Shown here: positions 27,501-35,001 of the stretch, piece after piece
Layout of the letters: each line of letters starts with the position of its first letter
Position numbering within the stretch: position 1 is the stretch's first letter
Assembly (NCBI RefSeq): GCF_003610355.1
Contig: NZ_RAPY01000003.1
Location: forward strand, 248,001 to 312,000
Source: Sphingobacterium detergens
Lineage (GTDB): Bacteria > Bacteroidota > Bacteroidia > Sphingobacteriales > Sphingobacteriaceae
Reading direction: 5' to 3'
DNA: 64,000 nt
Position numbers and translations under genes: made by a program
The notes under the pieces: generated by a model
The model's database searches: none
Told to the model about the DNA's origin: nothing
Seen by the model: the letters and a program-made list of their open reading frames with translations, nothing else

Positions 27501-27587
27501 GACTTTCCCCCTTACTTTTTGGGATTGTTGTGCCCAAGCCAATGTGCCATAAGCCGAAAGTAAAAGCAGTAGAGCTGTTTTTCTCAT
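24573..27587 (-). CDS. SusC/RagA family TonB-linked outer-membrane protein
   Basis: This 1004-residue protein has a signal peptide (cut after LAWAQ), a carboxypeptidase-regulatory-like domain (QKVRGKVLDADNKPVAGA), the DEVVVIGYGTVKKSDLTGA segment before the plug, and a 22-strand barrel ending in ...FGVQANF with a terminal Phe. It imports oligosaccharides with SusD, driven by TonB. It is the first gene of the minus-strand locus that ends with the symporter at 16642. The plain N-terminus (no extended leader) sets it apart from the two other SusC proteins of this window. Confidence 0.96.
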   Translation of the reverse strand: MRKTALLLLLSAYGTLAWAQQSQKVRGKVLDADNKPVAGATVNIKGSTGGTKTDADGSFALDVQKGKTLKITYVGMKEQEILVNDASTYSIVLQSGTDLDEVVVIGYGTVKKSDLTGAVASVTGKDLQANLAKSAAGALQGRVAGVTVSSASGTPGAGMSINVRGLSSMGNNAPLYVIDGVFGDINMVDPNDISSLEVLKDASAAAIYGSRAANGVVIITTKGGRKATPATLSVNAYTGIQSLPKKMDLMDGPQWKQFQQDNGYLPTEAQNLNTNTNWQDEVFHTAPVNKVNLDISGGGEQSTYSVSGGYLNQQGILKTTGYKAFNLRTKNTFSFFNNHLRVGNTFLIKSGDRKFSDLTITDILRQNALVPIYDANLVGGYATYAPWMKNLDNPVGVLNLFNRHVYQTDLMLNGYAEVDLFVKGLKYKLNVGVNKTTGRNYNKGDAYTYGTDVRKSFLNESAFFNNQWLVENTLHYDNTFDKHTISALAGYSAQENTNRGFGVGRNNLPLGTDAIDAASPTEQTTSGSLNEAALISQFGRVMYSYDSRYLLTATIRRDGSSKFADGARYGVFPSIALGWNVMNEKFFETAKGTVNEFKLRASYGRLGNQEIANYTTQRITTYGINYLQGGTWWQGASTGINWVSPRNLTWEETATSNIGLDLAFMQKKLNISADYYVRETKNILLGINQPPSAGLKGTPVMNAGTISNKGFELLATYKNSVGELNYNIGVNASTVKNKVKAVTVGNVQEFGGYNPQGEGTITWAKVGYPIGGFWVIQTDGLFQSDAEAQAYKSADGKVIQPNAAAGDIKFVDYNKDGRIDNNDRQYVGSPFPSLAYGIRGGLDYKGFDMAVFFDGMYGNKIYNYTRARMEQTNEVNNHSARLLESWTPSNTNTDIPRYTRQDPNDNKRRVSDRWIESGAFFRLKTIEVGYTLPAQWLSKATLKNARVFLAGDNLFTVTKYKGYTPDLGQSNGDNGTPSGVLTAGTDHGRFPLARTIMFGVQANF

Positions 27588-27754
27588 ATTTGTGTATTTA
27601 AGGTTTACAATAAATAGATAGATTGTATATAATATGTCTATACTTAATTGGGTATACTATTATTGGTCTATAGAACGAAATTAGAGAAAAGGAAAAGTCA
27701 GGAATAGCAAGATCAGGTCATTTGTATTGCACTTTTACTTCATATTTCAGGTAA

Positions 27755-27895
27755 ATGGACTTTAACAAAAACGAACGCAAACGATTGCGCGCTCCTAAAA
27801 GGAAAGGCGATTTAGGAAAATATGCACTGGCTCAGCAAAAAATACAACACACTGAAAAACAACATGTTAAAAACAATACAACAATAATTCATTGA
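27755..27895 (+). CDS. Possible small basic protein (46 aa)
   Basis: An ATG-started frame encodes a strongly basic, hydrophilic 46-residue peptide (MDFNKNERKRLRAPKRKG at its start) in otherwise gene-free DNA. No family is recognised, and no clear ribosome-binding signal or promoter precedes it. It could be a chance frame, since the region also holds a dyad that may be an operator. It is listed because the composition is more protein-like than that of the spurious frames nearby. Confidence 0.2.
   Translation: MDFNKNERKRLRAPKRKGDLGKYALAQQKIQHTEKQHVKNNTTIIH
27776..27789. promoter_or_regulatory. Candidate operator dyad CGCAA-N4-TTGCG
   Basis: CGCAAACGATTGCG is a dyad with a central CG, the layout of LacI-family operators. 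It lies about 190 bp upstream of susC. No LacI-family gene is in the window, so the regulator, if any, is elsewhere. Confidence 0.3.
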
Positions 27896-28068
27896 ACTCT
27901 GAAGTCATTTCTATTGAATTATTCCACAGTATTGAACAACACTATGCAATCGTTTATCAGGCAATATGGTCATTGTCAGACAAATTGCCTTTGCTTGCCC
28001 ATTACCATCATTATGTTTAAAAAAATGTACTCATAATCTGAGTATAGGAGTAGGTTGCGGCCAGATCG

Positions 28069-28938
28069 CTAGATAATCATCTGCTGCTTCCGCAGGCTAT
28101 TTCTGTATTCAATGGGCGTTATTCCTTTCTTCTTCTTGAATACACGGTAGAAATAAGAAACACTATTAAAACCACATTGCTCGACAATATCAGCAATTGG
28201 AGTCTCCTCTTTTAACAGCCGAACGGCCATATTGATCCGGAAGTCAAGTAAGTAGTCTGTAAAATTCAATGTTGTAGCTGATTTCAGGAAGCGAGAGAAG
28301 GTCGATTTGCTCATGTTCATAATCGCGGCCACCATAGGCAGACTCAATTCCTTGTTGATATTCGCAACAACATATTCCTGTAAGCGTCCCATAAGCAACT
28401 CACTATTGCTCAAGACAGAATTTGTCGCTGTCGATAATACACGGATGTCCTCACCTTTTGATAATTCATAAAGCAGGACAAGCAACTTCATGACTGAATA
28501 AAACCCATCACGCTCCAAGGTCAATATGCGAAGCAAAGGAAGCACCCGGTCAACCGTATCTTTACCGAATACAACACCGCGCGAGGCTTTTGACAAAAGC
28601 TGCTGTATACTTGCAAATTGCTTTTTGTCTAGATATTGATCAATAAGTGAGGGGTGAAACTGTATCGTAATTTCGTGGATATCATTCGACTGACATTCAC
28701 CATCTTTCCAGGCATGTTCAAGCTCTGGACTCGCAATCAATACCAGATCTTGCTCACCGATCGTTTCTACAGAATTACCAATGATACGCTGTGCACCCGA
28801 AGCCCCTTCCACATAGTTGAGCTCATATTCAGGATGGATATGTACCGGAAAAGTGAAAGAAGATTTTCGTCTGTCAAAGACCACAAAGCAATCATCAGAG
28901 GACAATGGCGATTTTTCTCGAAATATATCAGGTCTCAT
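28069..28938 (-). CDS. AraC family transcriptional regulator (cupin + HTH)
   Basis: This 289-residue protein has an N-terminal cupin-like sensor (HIHPEYELNYVEG near residues 33-45) and a C-terminal double helix-turn-helix (about 190-285, with LPMVAAIMNMSKSTFSRFLK and IVEQCGFNSVSYFYRVFKK). Such regulators normally respond to a small sugar and activate adjacent catabolic genes. It is transcribed in the same direction as the GH130/susC locus and lies 481 bp upstream of it, so that locus is its probable target. A near-consensus promoter precedes it. Confidence 0.9.
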   Translation of the reverse strand: MRPDIFREKSPLSSDDCFVVFDRRKSSFTFPVHIHPEYELNYVEGASGAQRIIGNSVETIGEQDLVLIASPELEHAWKDGECQSNDIHEITIQFHPSLIDQYLDKKQFASIQQLLSKASRGVVFGKDTVDRVLPLLRILTLERDGFYSVMKLLVLLYELSKGEDIRVLSTATNSVLSNSELLMGRLQEYVVANINKELSLPMVAAIMNMSKSTFSRFLKSATTLNFTDYLLDFRINMAVRLLKEETPIADIVEQCGFNSVSYFYRVFKKKKGITPIEYRNSLRKQQMII

Positions 28939-28969
28939 AATTAGTTCTTTTTCCCTTTGGTAAATTACC

Positions 28970-29000
28970 CAAACTTAACTAAAATTATATGCATAATCAA
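28970..29000 (-). promoter_or_regulatory. Bacteroidota-type promoter of the AraC gene
   Basis: On the minus strand TTG (28998-29000) is followed after 20 nt by TAAGTTTG (28970-28977), an exact match to the TAnnTTTG -7 box with the expected spacing to a -33 TTG. The start codon is 32 bp downstream. Confidence 0.55.
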
Positions 29001-29176
29001 TGCTTTCTTCCTGTCAAGAAACATTTCAACTCAGCAACAATACGCCGATTTCCGCTATTGTCTCCCAGGAATTCAGGTATTGACCATCAACTTACAACAC
29101 AGCACAAACGCACTAGCCTACATTTTATACAGTCAGAAAGTACCTGATGAGACTTTATTCTCCTTATAGGATAGTC

Positions 29177-29214
29177 AAAAAAAATAGGCTGTCTCAAGGC
29201 AGCCTATTTTTTTT
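29177..29214. terminator. Bidirectional terminator downstream of the S9 peptidase
   Basis: AAAAAAAATAGGCTG (29177-29191) pairs with CAGCCTATTTTTTTT (29200-29214). The 15-bp perfect stem, with its A and T flanks, can end the minus-strand S9 peptidase transcript. Confidence 0.85.
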
Positions 29215-29216
29215 GA

Positions 29217-29312
29217 ATTGTCGTTTTTTTTATTGATTCTATTTTTCCATTAAGGCATCAACGAGCTCCCTATAGCCGGTTTATTGACCAGAAAGAACCT
29301 TCAGTCAATTTT
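29217..29312 (+). repeat. 96-bp terminator-associated repeat, copy A
   Basis: From ATTGTC to TCAATTTT this stretch aligns over its full 96 bp with 36054-36149, roughly 70% identical by eye. Shared blocks include TTTTATTGAT, ATCAA-GAGCT and AGAAAGAACCTTCAGT. Both copies start a few bases after a hairpin terminator and have the same orientation. No long reading frame is conserved between them. Confidence 0.65.
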
Positions 29313-29366
29313 CATAATGGCTGGTACTCGCCAAAGCATGCAGGTTTTATCATTCAAATACAACGA

Positions 29367-31769
29367 CTAGTTCTTTAGGTATTTTTCAAGGAATTGATCC
29401 TGCTCCCATAAGAGATGAAAGATATTCTCCTTCGCTACATAACCATGGGCCTCACGCGGCAAAATCACCATGCGTACAGGAGCACCCAAATTCTTTAAAG
29501 CCTGAAAATAACGTTCTGTTTGTAGGGTAAATGTTCCTGGATTATTGTCCGCTCCACCATGAATGAGCAGCAATGGCGTCTTCATCCGATCAGCACTGAC
29601 AAATGGAGACATCGTCATGTACAGCGCTGGGTCATCCCAAAAGTTACGTTGCTCACTTTGGAAACCAAATGGTGTTAATGTCCGATTATAAGCTCCCGAA
29701 CGCGCTATCCCAGCTGCAAATAATTTTGAATTAGACAATAAGTGTGCAGTCATAAAGGCTCCATACGAATGCCCACCCACAGCAACCTTTTTTCGATCAA
29801 TATAACCCAGTTTATCCACAGCATTGATTGCCGCTTCTGCATTAGCAACCAATTGCTCAATAAAGCTATCATTCGGTTCTTTTTTTCCTTCTCCTACAAT
29901 CGGAAATGCGGCATTATCCAAGACCGCATAGCCTTTTGATACCCAATAAATAAATGATCCATAGCTTGGAAAAGTAAATTCCTTTGGGTTCGCCGTGCTT
30001 TGACCAGCTGTATTTTTGTCTTTATATTCCCTTGGATAAGCCCACATCAATAAGGGTAATTTCTCCTTTTTATTCAGATCATAGCCAGCCGGCAGATATA
30101 ATGTACCCGAAAGCGCTACCCCATCCTTACGTTTATAGTTTAAGATTTCTTTATGAACTTTTTCAAGTGATTTAAATGGATTTTCCAATGTTGTCAATGC
30201 AACCTGTTTGCCTGATTTCATGTTTTTCAGGTAATAATTTGGGTAGACCGATGCCGACTGAAGCGAGATCAACAAGTCACCCGTTTTTGGATTGACAATC
30301 TCTCCGATCCGTTCCTGTAGCTCCGAGGCCGCTGCCGTATATAAGCGTTTTTTCTTTAACGTTTGCAAATCCAACTCTTCCACAAAAGGAAATTCACCTT
30401 CTTTGGTAAAGCCCTTGCCTACAAATAAGACTTTGTCCTTGTCCAGATACATGCTGTATGTTCCAAGGGCATTTTTTTGCTGATATACTGTACCTGGATC
30501 ATTATAGACATCTTGGCTGTTGCGATCATACAACAATTTGGATTCCCCAGTAGAAGGATTGACAACAAAGGTTTTCGCATTACGTGTATCATACCATTGT
30601 GAATGAATCAATGCATATTTATCGTTGCCCCAAACAACCCCCGCATAGCGATCTTTAGTTTTGAAAATCAGCTTTCCCGCACCTGTATAAGGGAAGTCCA
30701 ATGTATAAAGTGCATCGCGAAATTCTGACGGTTTGTTAGCATCACCACCATCTAGCGCTTCAACATAAGCTAAGGTTGCCGGCTGATCGTCCCGCCACTG
30801 CAAAGAACGCCTGCCTGGACGTGTAGAGGAGAATCCTTTAGGGATGACCTCCGTTAGCGGCACTTCGTTAACCAGTGCAATCTCTTTTCCAGATAGATCA
30901 TAGATCCGCGTCTGCTGCGGAAAACGTGAGGCTGGTACCACATAAGAATAAGGCTTTGTGATTGTTGTTACCATGACATAAGCACCATTCGGCGAAAAGG
31001 CAACCCCGGTATAAATATCTTTATCTTTAAATTTGGAAATTGTACCTTCCAAATCCACGAACTGTAGATTAGATTGTACCAATGTTTCAAAATTCTGTTC
31101 GTCCTGTGGATTCTTCAATAAATCTTGATATGTTCTGAGTTGAGATACTTTACCCTCGCTTGTTGATACGACAGGTCCTGTCGGCAGATCCTTGGCAGGA
31201 TCCAATAAGGCGTTTTTTTCCTTTGGTAAGGCTGTAATAATTAATCGTGTTGAATTGCCCAACCACTGAAAGGGCGCATCCAATGTTGCATTCAGATTAT
31301 AAGCTGTCAATTGTTTCACTGTCCGTGCTGCTAAATCCAATACAAACAGTGCGGTTCCTGATTCATTTGTATTTGTAAATGCCAAACGGTTATTGTCTGG
31401 GGAGAATGCAAAATTTGACAAAGAGGGTTTCTCTGGCATTCCAACAAAGGCCGTTTCTTCCGACTGTTGTCCAATTTTCTTCAAACCAATCTTATTGTAA
31501 AAGATCGTTGAACTTTCCATATTTGTACGCGGATTGATGCGCAATCCGGCCAATTTCATTTCTTCCTGTCCCAGTTCCTCCAAGCTCTTATAGGTCGAAC
31601 GGTACGTGAATAACATCCACTTGTTGTCACTTGACATTTTTATTTGGGGCGGTCGAATAAAATCGGCCAAAGCCAAAATTTCGGAAGTCGGTTTTTGGAA
31701 CGTGATATTCTCCTGTGCCTGCGTCTTCAACGACAGTAACAACAAGAGAGCATAGCATAGCTTCTTCAT
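29367..31769 (-). CDS. Secreted S9 family prolyl oligopeptidase-type peptidase
   Basis: This 800-residue exported protein has a signal peptide (MKKLCYALLLLLSLKTQAQ), an N-terminal beta-propeller with WD-like blades (about 40-500) and a C-terminal alpha/beta-hydrolase domain. The nucleophile elbow is GGHSYGAF, the Asp lies in HGGADNNPG and the His in PREAHGYV, the order of family S9. It probably degrades peptides in the periplasm. The ATG at 31769 is preferred because it begins the signal peptide; the ATG at 31826 would add 19 residues. It is a single-gene unit, divergent from the nrd operon. Confidence 0.9.
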   Translation of the reverse strand: MKKLCYALLLLLSLKTQAQENITFQKPTSEILALADFIRPPQIKMSSDNKWMLFTYRSTYKSLEELGQEEMKLAGLRINPRTNMESSTIFYNKIGLKKIGQQSEETAFVGMPEKPSLSNFAFSPDNNRLAFTNTNESGTALFVLDLAARTVKQLTAYNLNATLDAPFQWLGNSTRLIITALPKEKNALLDPAKDLPTGPVVSTSEGKVSQLRTYQDLLKNPQDEQNFETLVQSNLQFVDLEGTISKFKDKDIYTGVAFSPNGAYVMVTTITKPYSYVVPASRFPQQTRIYDLSGKEIALVNEVPLTEVIPKGFSSTRPGRRSLQWRDDQPATLAYVEALDGGDANKPSEFRDALYTLDFPYTGAGKLIFKTKDRYAGVVWGNDKYALIHSQWYDTRNAKTFVVNPSTGESKLLYDRNSQDVYNDPGTVYQQKNALGTYSMYLDKDKVLFVGKGFTKEGEFPFVEELDLQTLKKKRLYTAAASELQERIGEIVNPKTGDLLISLQSASVYPNYYLKNMKSGKQVALTTLENPFKSLEKVHKEILNYKRKDGVALSGTLYLPAGYDLNKKEKLPLLMWAYPREYKDKNTAGQSTANPKEFTFPSYGSFIYWVSKGYAVLDNAAFPIVGEGKKEPNDSFIEQLVANAEAAINAVDKLGYIDRKKVAVGGHSYGAFMTAHLLSNSKLFAAGIARSGAYNRTLTPFGFQSEQRNFWDDPALYMTMSPFVSADRMKTPLLLIHGGADNNPGTFTLQTERYFQALKNLGAPVRMVILPREAHGYVAKENIFHLLWEQDQFLEKYLKN

Positions 31770-32126
31770 AAATTTATTTTGCAAATTAGGGCAATAAAAT
31801 GTAATAAATTTATGAAAAAAAAACAAGTATTGTAGCCGTTTTATGACAGTAAAATTAAACTTAGATTGTTTCGTAAAAAACAGGTAAAATTTCTTGATTT
31901 AAAGTTATCCACATTCATATTCATCACTATAACAGACACTTAACACATCCAGCAAGCAGTAAACGCATCCTATGACAAACTTTTACCCAAAATGTGGAAA
32001 AGTCAAACTACCGCTTCGCAAGAAAATATATGATATTTGTTAAGCTAATGAAAGAATTGGCAATTCAACGAAGTAACAACCTTTCTTTTTCTACGAAGAT
32101 TGGATAAAAAAAATAAACATACAAAC
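31770..32126. promoter_or_regulatory. Divergent upstream region of the S9 peptidase and nrd operon
   Basis: The 357-bp region must contain two promoters but shows no exact TAnnTTTG box. A perfect DnaA-type 9-mer (TTATCCACA, 31905-31913) and a one-mismatch inverse copy (TGTGGAAAA, 31994-32002) are present, as is a short dyad AAATAT-ATG-ATATTT (32024-32038). No recognisable NrdR boxes were seen. Confidence 0.4.
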
Positions 32127-32360
32127 ATGGCAAGAATTATCAAATTTGAGAAAAACGATTGTGCTCCTTGTGCACAAGTATCGGCTTATTTGGATCAAAA
32201 AGGTATCCAATATGAAACGGTTAATCCTTTTGATGAACCTGACTTGGCCGCAAAATTCAAAATCCGTACAGTACCAACAGTTATCGTATTGGAAGATGAA
32301 GAAATTCAACACCGTATCATTGGCTTTAAACCAGAAGAATTGGCTGCCATTGCACTTTAA
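32127..32360 (+). CDS. nrdH: NrdH-like glutaredoxin/thioredoxin-fold protein
   Basis: This 77-residue redoxin has a CAPC active site (Cys12, Cys15) near the N-terminus and the cis-proline segment TVPTVIV. Its size and position before nrdI-nrdE-nrdF fit NrdH, the electron donor that reduces the class Ib ribonucleotide reductase. NrdH proteins more often have CVQC or CxxC variants, so a general small thioredoxin is an alternative. A TTG at 32100 is in frame, but the ATG at 32127 gives the natural start MARIIKFEK. Confidence 0.75.
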   Translation: MARIIKFEKNDCAPCAQVSAYLDQKGIQYETVNPFDEPDLAAKFKIRTVPTVIVLEDEEIQHRIIGFKPEELAAIAL

Positions 32361-32395
32361 TAAATCGAGGGTATCATTAAATTAAAGACAGCAGT

Positions 32396-32803
32396 ATGAT
32401 ACACATTTATTACGATTCCAGAACGGGTAACGTACAGCGTTTTATGGACAAAGTCGCACAGATCACTGGCTGGCAGATCCATAAAATCAGCGCTGACCTT
32501 GAGGTAAATCAGCCGGGCCATTTGGTCACATTTACCACGAATTTTGGACAGGTGCCCGAAAACACAAAAGAATTCATGAAACGAGAAGCTAAAAATATCT
32601 ATTCCGTAACTTCCAGTGGCAACCGCAACTGGGGACCAAATTTCGGTTTGGCAGCTGATCGTATTTCACAGGATTTTGACATTCCACTGGCGTTCAAATT
32701 TGAACTGTCCGGAACAATGGAAGACATAAACCAATTTATTGACATCTTAAAGAACTTTTGCGATGGTAGCAAACGAAGTAGCAAAAAACTGGATATTGCT
32801 TAA
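32396..32803 (+). CDS. nrdI: NrdI flavodoxin-like protein
   Basis: This 135-residue protein begins with a flavodoxin-type phosphate loop (MIHIYYDSRTGNVQRF) and has the NrdI signature SSGNRNWGPNFG (about residues 72-83). NrdI carries FMN and provides the oxidant that assembles the Mn(III)2-tyrosyl radical cofactor of NrdF. It lies 35 bp after nrdH. Its last 41 bp overlap the start of nrdE in another frame, which implies translational coupling. Confidence 0.93.
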   Translation: MIHIYYDSRTGNVQRFMDKVAQITGWQIHKISADLEVNQPGHLVTFTTNFGQVPENTKEFMKREAKNIYSVTSSGNRNWGPNFGLAADRISQDFDIPLAFKFELSGTMEDINQFIDILKNFCDGSKRSSKKLDIA

Positions 32804-34868
32804 TAATGAAATCATGATTAAGCATGATGACGAGTTCAGCTTACATAAAGATAAGGAAGCTGTTCGCGCATATTTCCTGGAATATGTAAATAAGAACACT
32901 GTGTTCTTTTATACATTGAAAGAAAAAATAGACTATTTGATAGAAAACAACTACTATATTGATTTTTACCAATGGTTTACATTTGAAGAAATGGAAGAGG
33001 TATTCAATTATGTGTATGCTAAAAAATTCCGTTTCGAATCCTTTATGGCAGCCTTTAAATTTTTCCAGAGCTATGCGCTACGCGACGACTCTGGTGAAAA
33101 ATTCTTGGAACGCTATGAAGACCGCGTTGTTGCTGTATCCCTATTCTTAGCACGAGAAGAAGGTGTAAAAAAAGCGATAGAATACGCCGAAATTATGATC
33201 AACCAAGAGTATCAGCCTGCTACACCAACATTCTTGAATGCAGGTAAAAAACGCTCTGGGGAATTGGTATCCTGCTTCTTGGATGAAATTGGTGACAACC
33301 TGAACGGTATCGGTTATGCGGTTGATTCAGCAATGAAATTATCCTCTATCGGTGGTGGGGTTTCATTCAATATCTCCAAAATCCGTGCACGTGGCGAAGC
33401 GATCAAAGGTGTTGAAGGCCGTGCAGGTGGTGTACTTCCGATCATGAAAATCATGGAAGATACCTTCTCTTATGCAAATCAATTAGGACAACGTCCTGGT
33501 GCTGGAGCAGTATACTTAAATATCTTCCACTCTGATATTGAAGAGTTCCTTGATTGTAAAAAAATCAATGTGGACGAAAAAGTACGTATCAAATCACTTT
33601 CAATCGGTATTATCGTTCCGGACAAGTTCATGGAACTAGCGGAGAAAGATGAACCTTGTTATTTGATCTACCCACATACAGTCGTACAAGAGTATGGACA
33701 ATTCTTGGATGAAATGGATATGGACAAGATGTACGATGAGTTGATCACCAATCCAAATGTCAAAAAGAAAAAAATCAACGCACGTCATCTGTTGGTTAAA
33801 ATCGCACAGACACAAAAAGAGTCAGGTTACCCTTATATCTTCTTCAAAGAAAACACCAACCGTGTACATGCTTTAAATGAAATTGGTCAGGTGAAATTCT
33901 CCAATCTATGTACCGAGATCATGCAGGTATCACAAGTATCCGATATCGAGATCTATGGTAAACAAGATACGATCCGTTATGGTATCTCCTGTAACCTTGG
34001 TTCGTTGAATATCGCTACGGTGATGGACAACAAACGCATCAAAGAAACAGTGAAAACAGCGATGCGTGCGCTAACAGTGGTCACTGATGTAACCAACATC
34101 GATATGGTACCTTCGATTGCAAAAGCAAACCGTGAATTGCACTCTGTAGGACTTGGTGCGATGAACCTACACGGTTATCTTGCGAAAAGCTTTATCATGT
34201 ACGAATCTAATGAAGCCTTGGATTTTGCCAATACGTTCTTCATGATGATGAACTACTATTCATTGGAAGCATCTATGGAAATTGCCAAAGAACGTGGTAA
34301 AACATTTGTTGGATTTGAGAAATCAGCCTATGCAGATGGCACTTATTTCAATAATTACGTGAACCGTGATTATATTCCAAAAACAGCTAAGGTAACTGAA
34401 TTGTTTGAGGGTATACACATTCCAACTGTTGAAGATTGGTTAGAATTAAAAGCAAAAATCAAAGAACATGGTATCTACCATGCATACCGTTTGGCGATTG
34501 CTCCAAATCAATCAACTTCCTATATCATGAATGCGACAGCGTCGGTAATGCCAATTGTGGATATTATTGAAGTACGTGAATATGGTGATAGTACAACTTA
34601 CTACCCAATGCCATATTTGACAAACGATAACTATTTCTACTTCAAATCGGCTTATGATATGGATCAGTTCAAAGTATTGAAATTGATTTCGGTCATCCAA
34701 CGTCATATCGACCAAGGGGTATCTACAATTTTGCATACCAATTCGAAAGACTCCACAAGAGATTTGTCTAGATATTATATCTATGCACATAAATTGGGAT
34801 TAAAATCCCTTTATTACACACGGACAAGAAAATCGACCATCGACGAATGTGTCTCTTGTTCAGCCTAA
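32763..34868 (+). CDS. nrdE: Class Ib ribonucleoside-diphosphate reductase, alpha subunit
   Basis: This 701-residue protein reduces ribonucleoside diphosphates to deoxyribonucleotides. The N-terminus (WILLNNEIMIKHDDEF) matches NrdE proteins, so the start inside nrdI is correct. There is no ATP-cone, as expected for class Ib. The active-site cysteines are Cys171 and Cys410, with Asn381, thiyl Cys383 and Glu385 in NLCTE, and the C-terminal swinging pair is Cys696/Cys699 in ECVSCSA. The usual APTGS loop reads APNQS here, a small deviation. NrdF follows after 133 bp. Confidence 0.95.
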   Translation: MVANEVAKNWILLNNEIMIKHDDEFSLHKDKEAVRAYFLEYVNKNTVFFYTLKEKIDYLIENNYYIDFYQWFTFEEMEEVFNYVYAKKFRFESFMAAFKFFQSYALRDDSGEKFLERYEDRVVAVSLFLAREEGVKKAIEYAEIMINQEYQPATPTFLNAGKKRSGELVSCFLDEIGDNLNGIGYAVDSAMKLSSIGGGVSFNISKIRARGEAIKGVEGRAGGVLPIMKIMEDTFSYANQLGQRPGAGAVYLNIFHSDIEEFLDCKKINVDEKVRIKSLSIGIIVPDKFMELAEKDEPCYLIYPHTVVQEYGQFLDEMDMDKMYDELITNPNVKKKKINARHLLVKIAQTQKESGYPYIFFKENTNRVHALNEIGQVKFSNLCTEIMQVSQVSDIEIYGKQDTIRYGISCNLGSLNIATVMDNKRIKETVKTAMRALTVVTDVTNIDMVPSIAKANRELHSVGLGAMNLHGYLAKSFIMYESNEALDFANTFFMMMNYYSLEASMEIAKERGKTFVGFEKSAYADGTYFNNYVNRDYIPKTAKVTELFEGIHIPTVEDWLELKAKIKEHGIYHAYRLAIAPNQSTSYIMNATASVMPIVDIIEVREYGDSTTYYPMPYLTNDNYFYFKSAYDMDQFKVLKLISVIQRHIDQGVSTILHTNSKDSTRDLSRYYIYAHKLGLKSLYYTRTRKSTIDECVSCSA

Positions 34869-34908
34869 TCTTGAGATTTTAGTATTTGGATATATAATGT
34901 GAATAGGT

Positions 34909-34938
34909 CAAAAGTTGCCAAATTATCGGCAACTTTTG
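34909..34938 (+). other. Hairpin between nrdE and nrdF
   Basis: CAAAAGTTGCC (34909-34919) pairs with GGCAACTTTTG (34928-34938), an 11-bp perfect stem with an 8-nt loop. The weak T content after it suggests partial termination or message stabilisation between the two reductase genes. Confidence 0.5.
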
Positions 34939-35001
34939 GCTTAATCAACAGATCAGAAATTCAAATACATGATAATAAATGCCTAATACTTTAAAATAAA
35001 A

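Larger units (their letters stand above)
27588..28068. promoter_or_regulatory. Upstream region of the GH130/susC locus
   Basis: This 481-bp region separates susC from its likely regulator. Two TATAGAC half-sites 30 bp apart (plus-strand GTCTATA at about 27633 and 27663) lie 45-80 bp upstream of the susC start and could be AraC binding sites. A CGCAA-N4-TTGCG dyad is at 27776-27789. A 46-codon plus-strand frame at 27755-27895 overlaps the dyad. No exact TAnnTTTG box for susC was found. Confidence 0.4.
28939..29366. other. Intergenic region between the AraC gene and the S9 peptidase
   Basis: Contents are the AraC promoter (28970-29000), a strong terminator (29177-29214) and repeat copy A (29217-29312). 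A 70-codon plus-strand frame at 28957-29169 starts at TTG and looks spurious. Confidence 0.5.

Noticed and set aside
28957..29169. 70-codon plus-strand frame upstream of the AraC gene
   Set aside because: It starts at TTG, overlaps the AraC promoter and has no recognisable domain.
29231..29250. Remnant of a coding sequence in the 96-bp repeat
   Set aside because: A short similar peptide can be read on the minus strand in both copies, but differences are not biased to third positions and stops interrupt.
32024..32038. NrdR box before nrdH
   Set aside because: AAATAT-ATG-ATATTT is a dyad but does not match the NrdR consensus and has no second box at the usual spacing.
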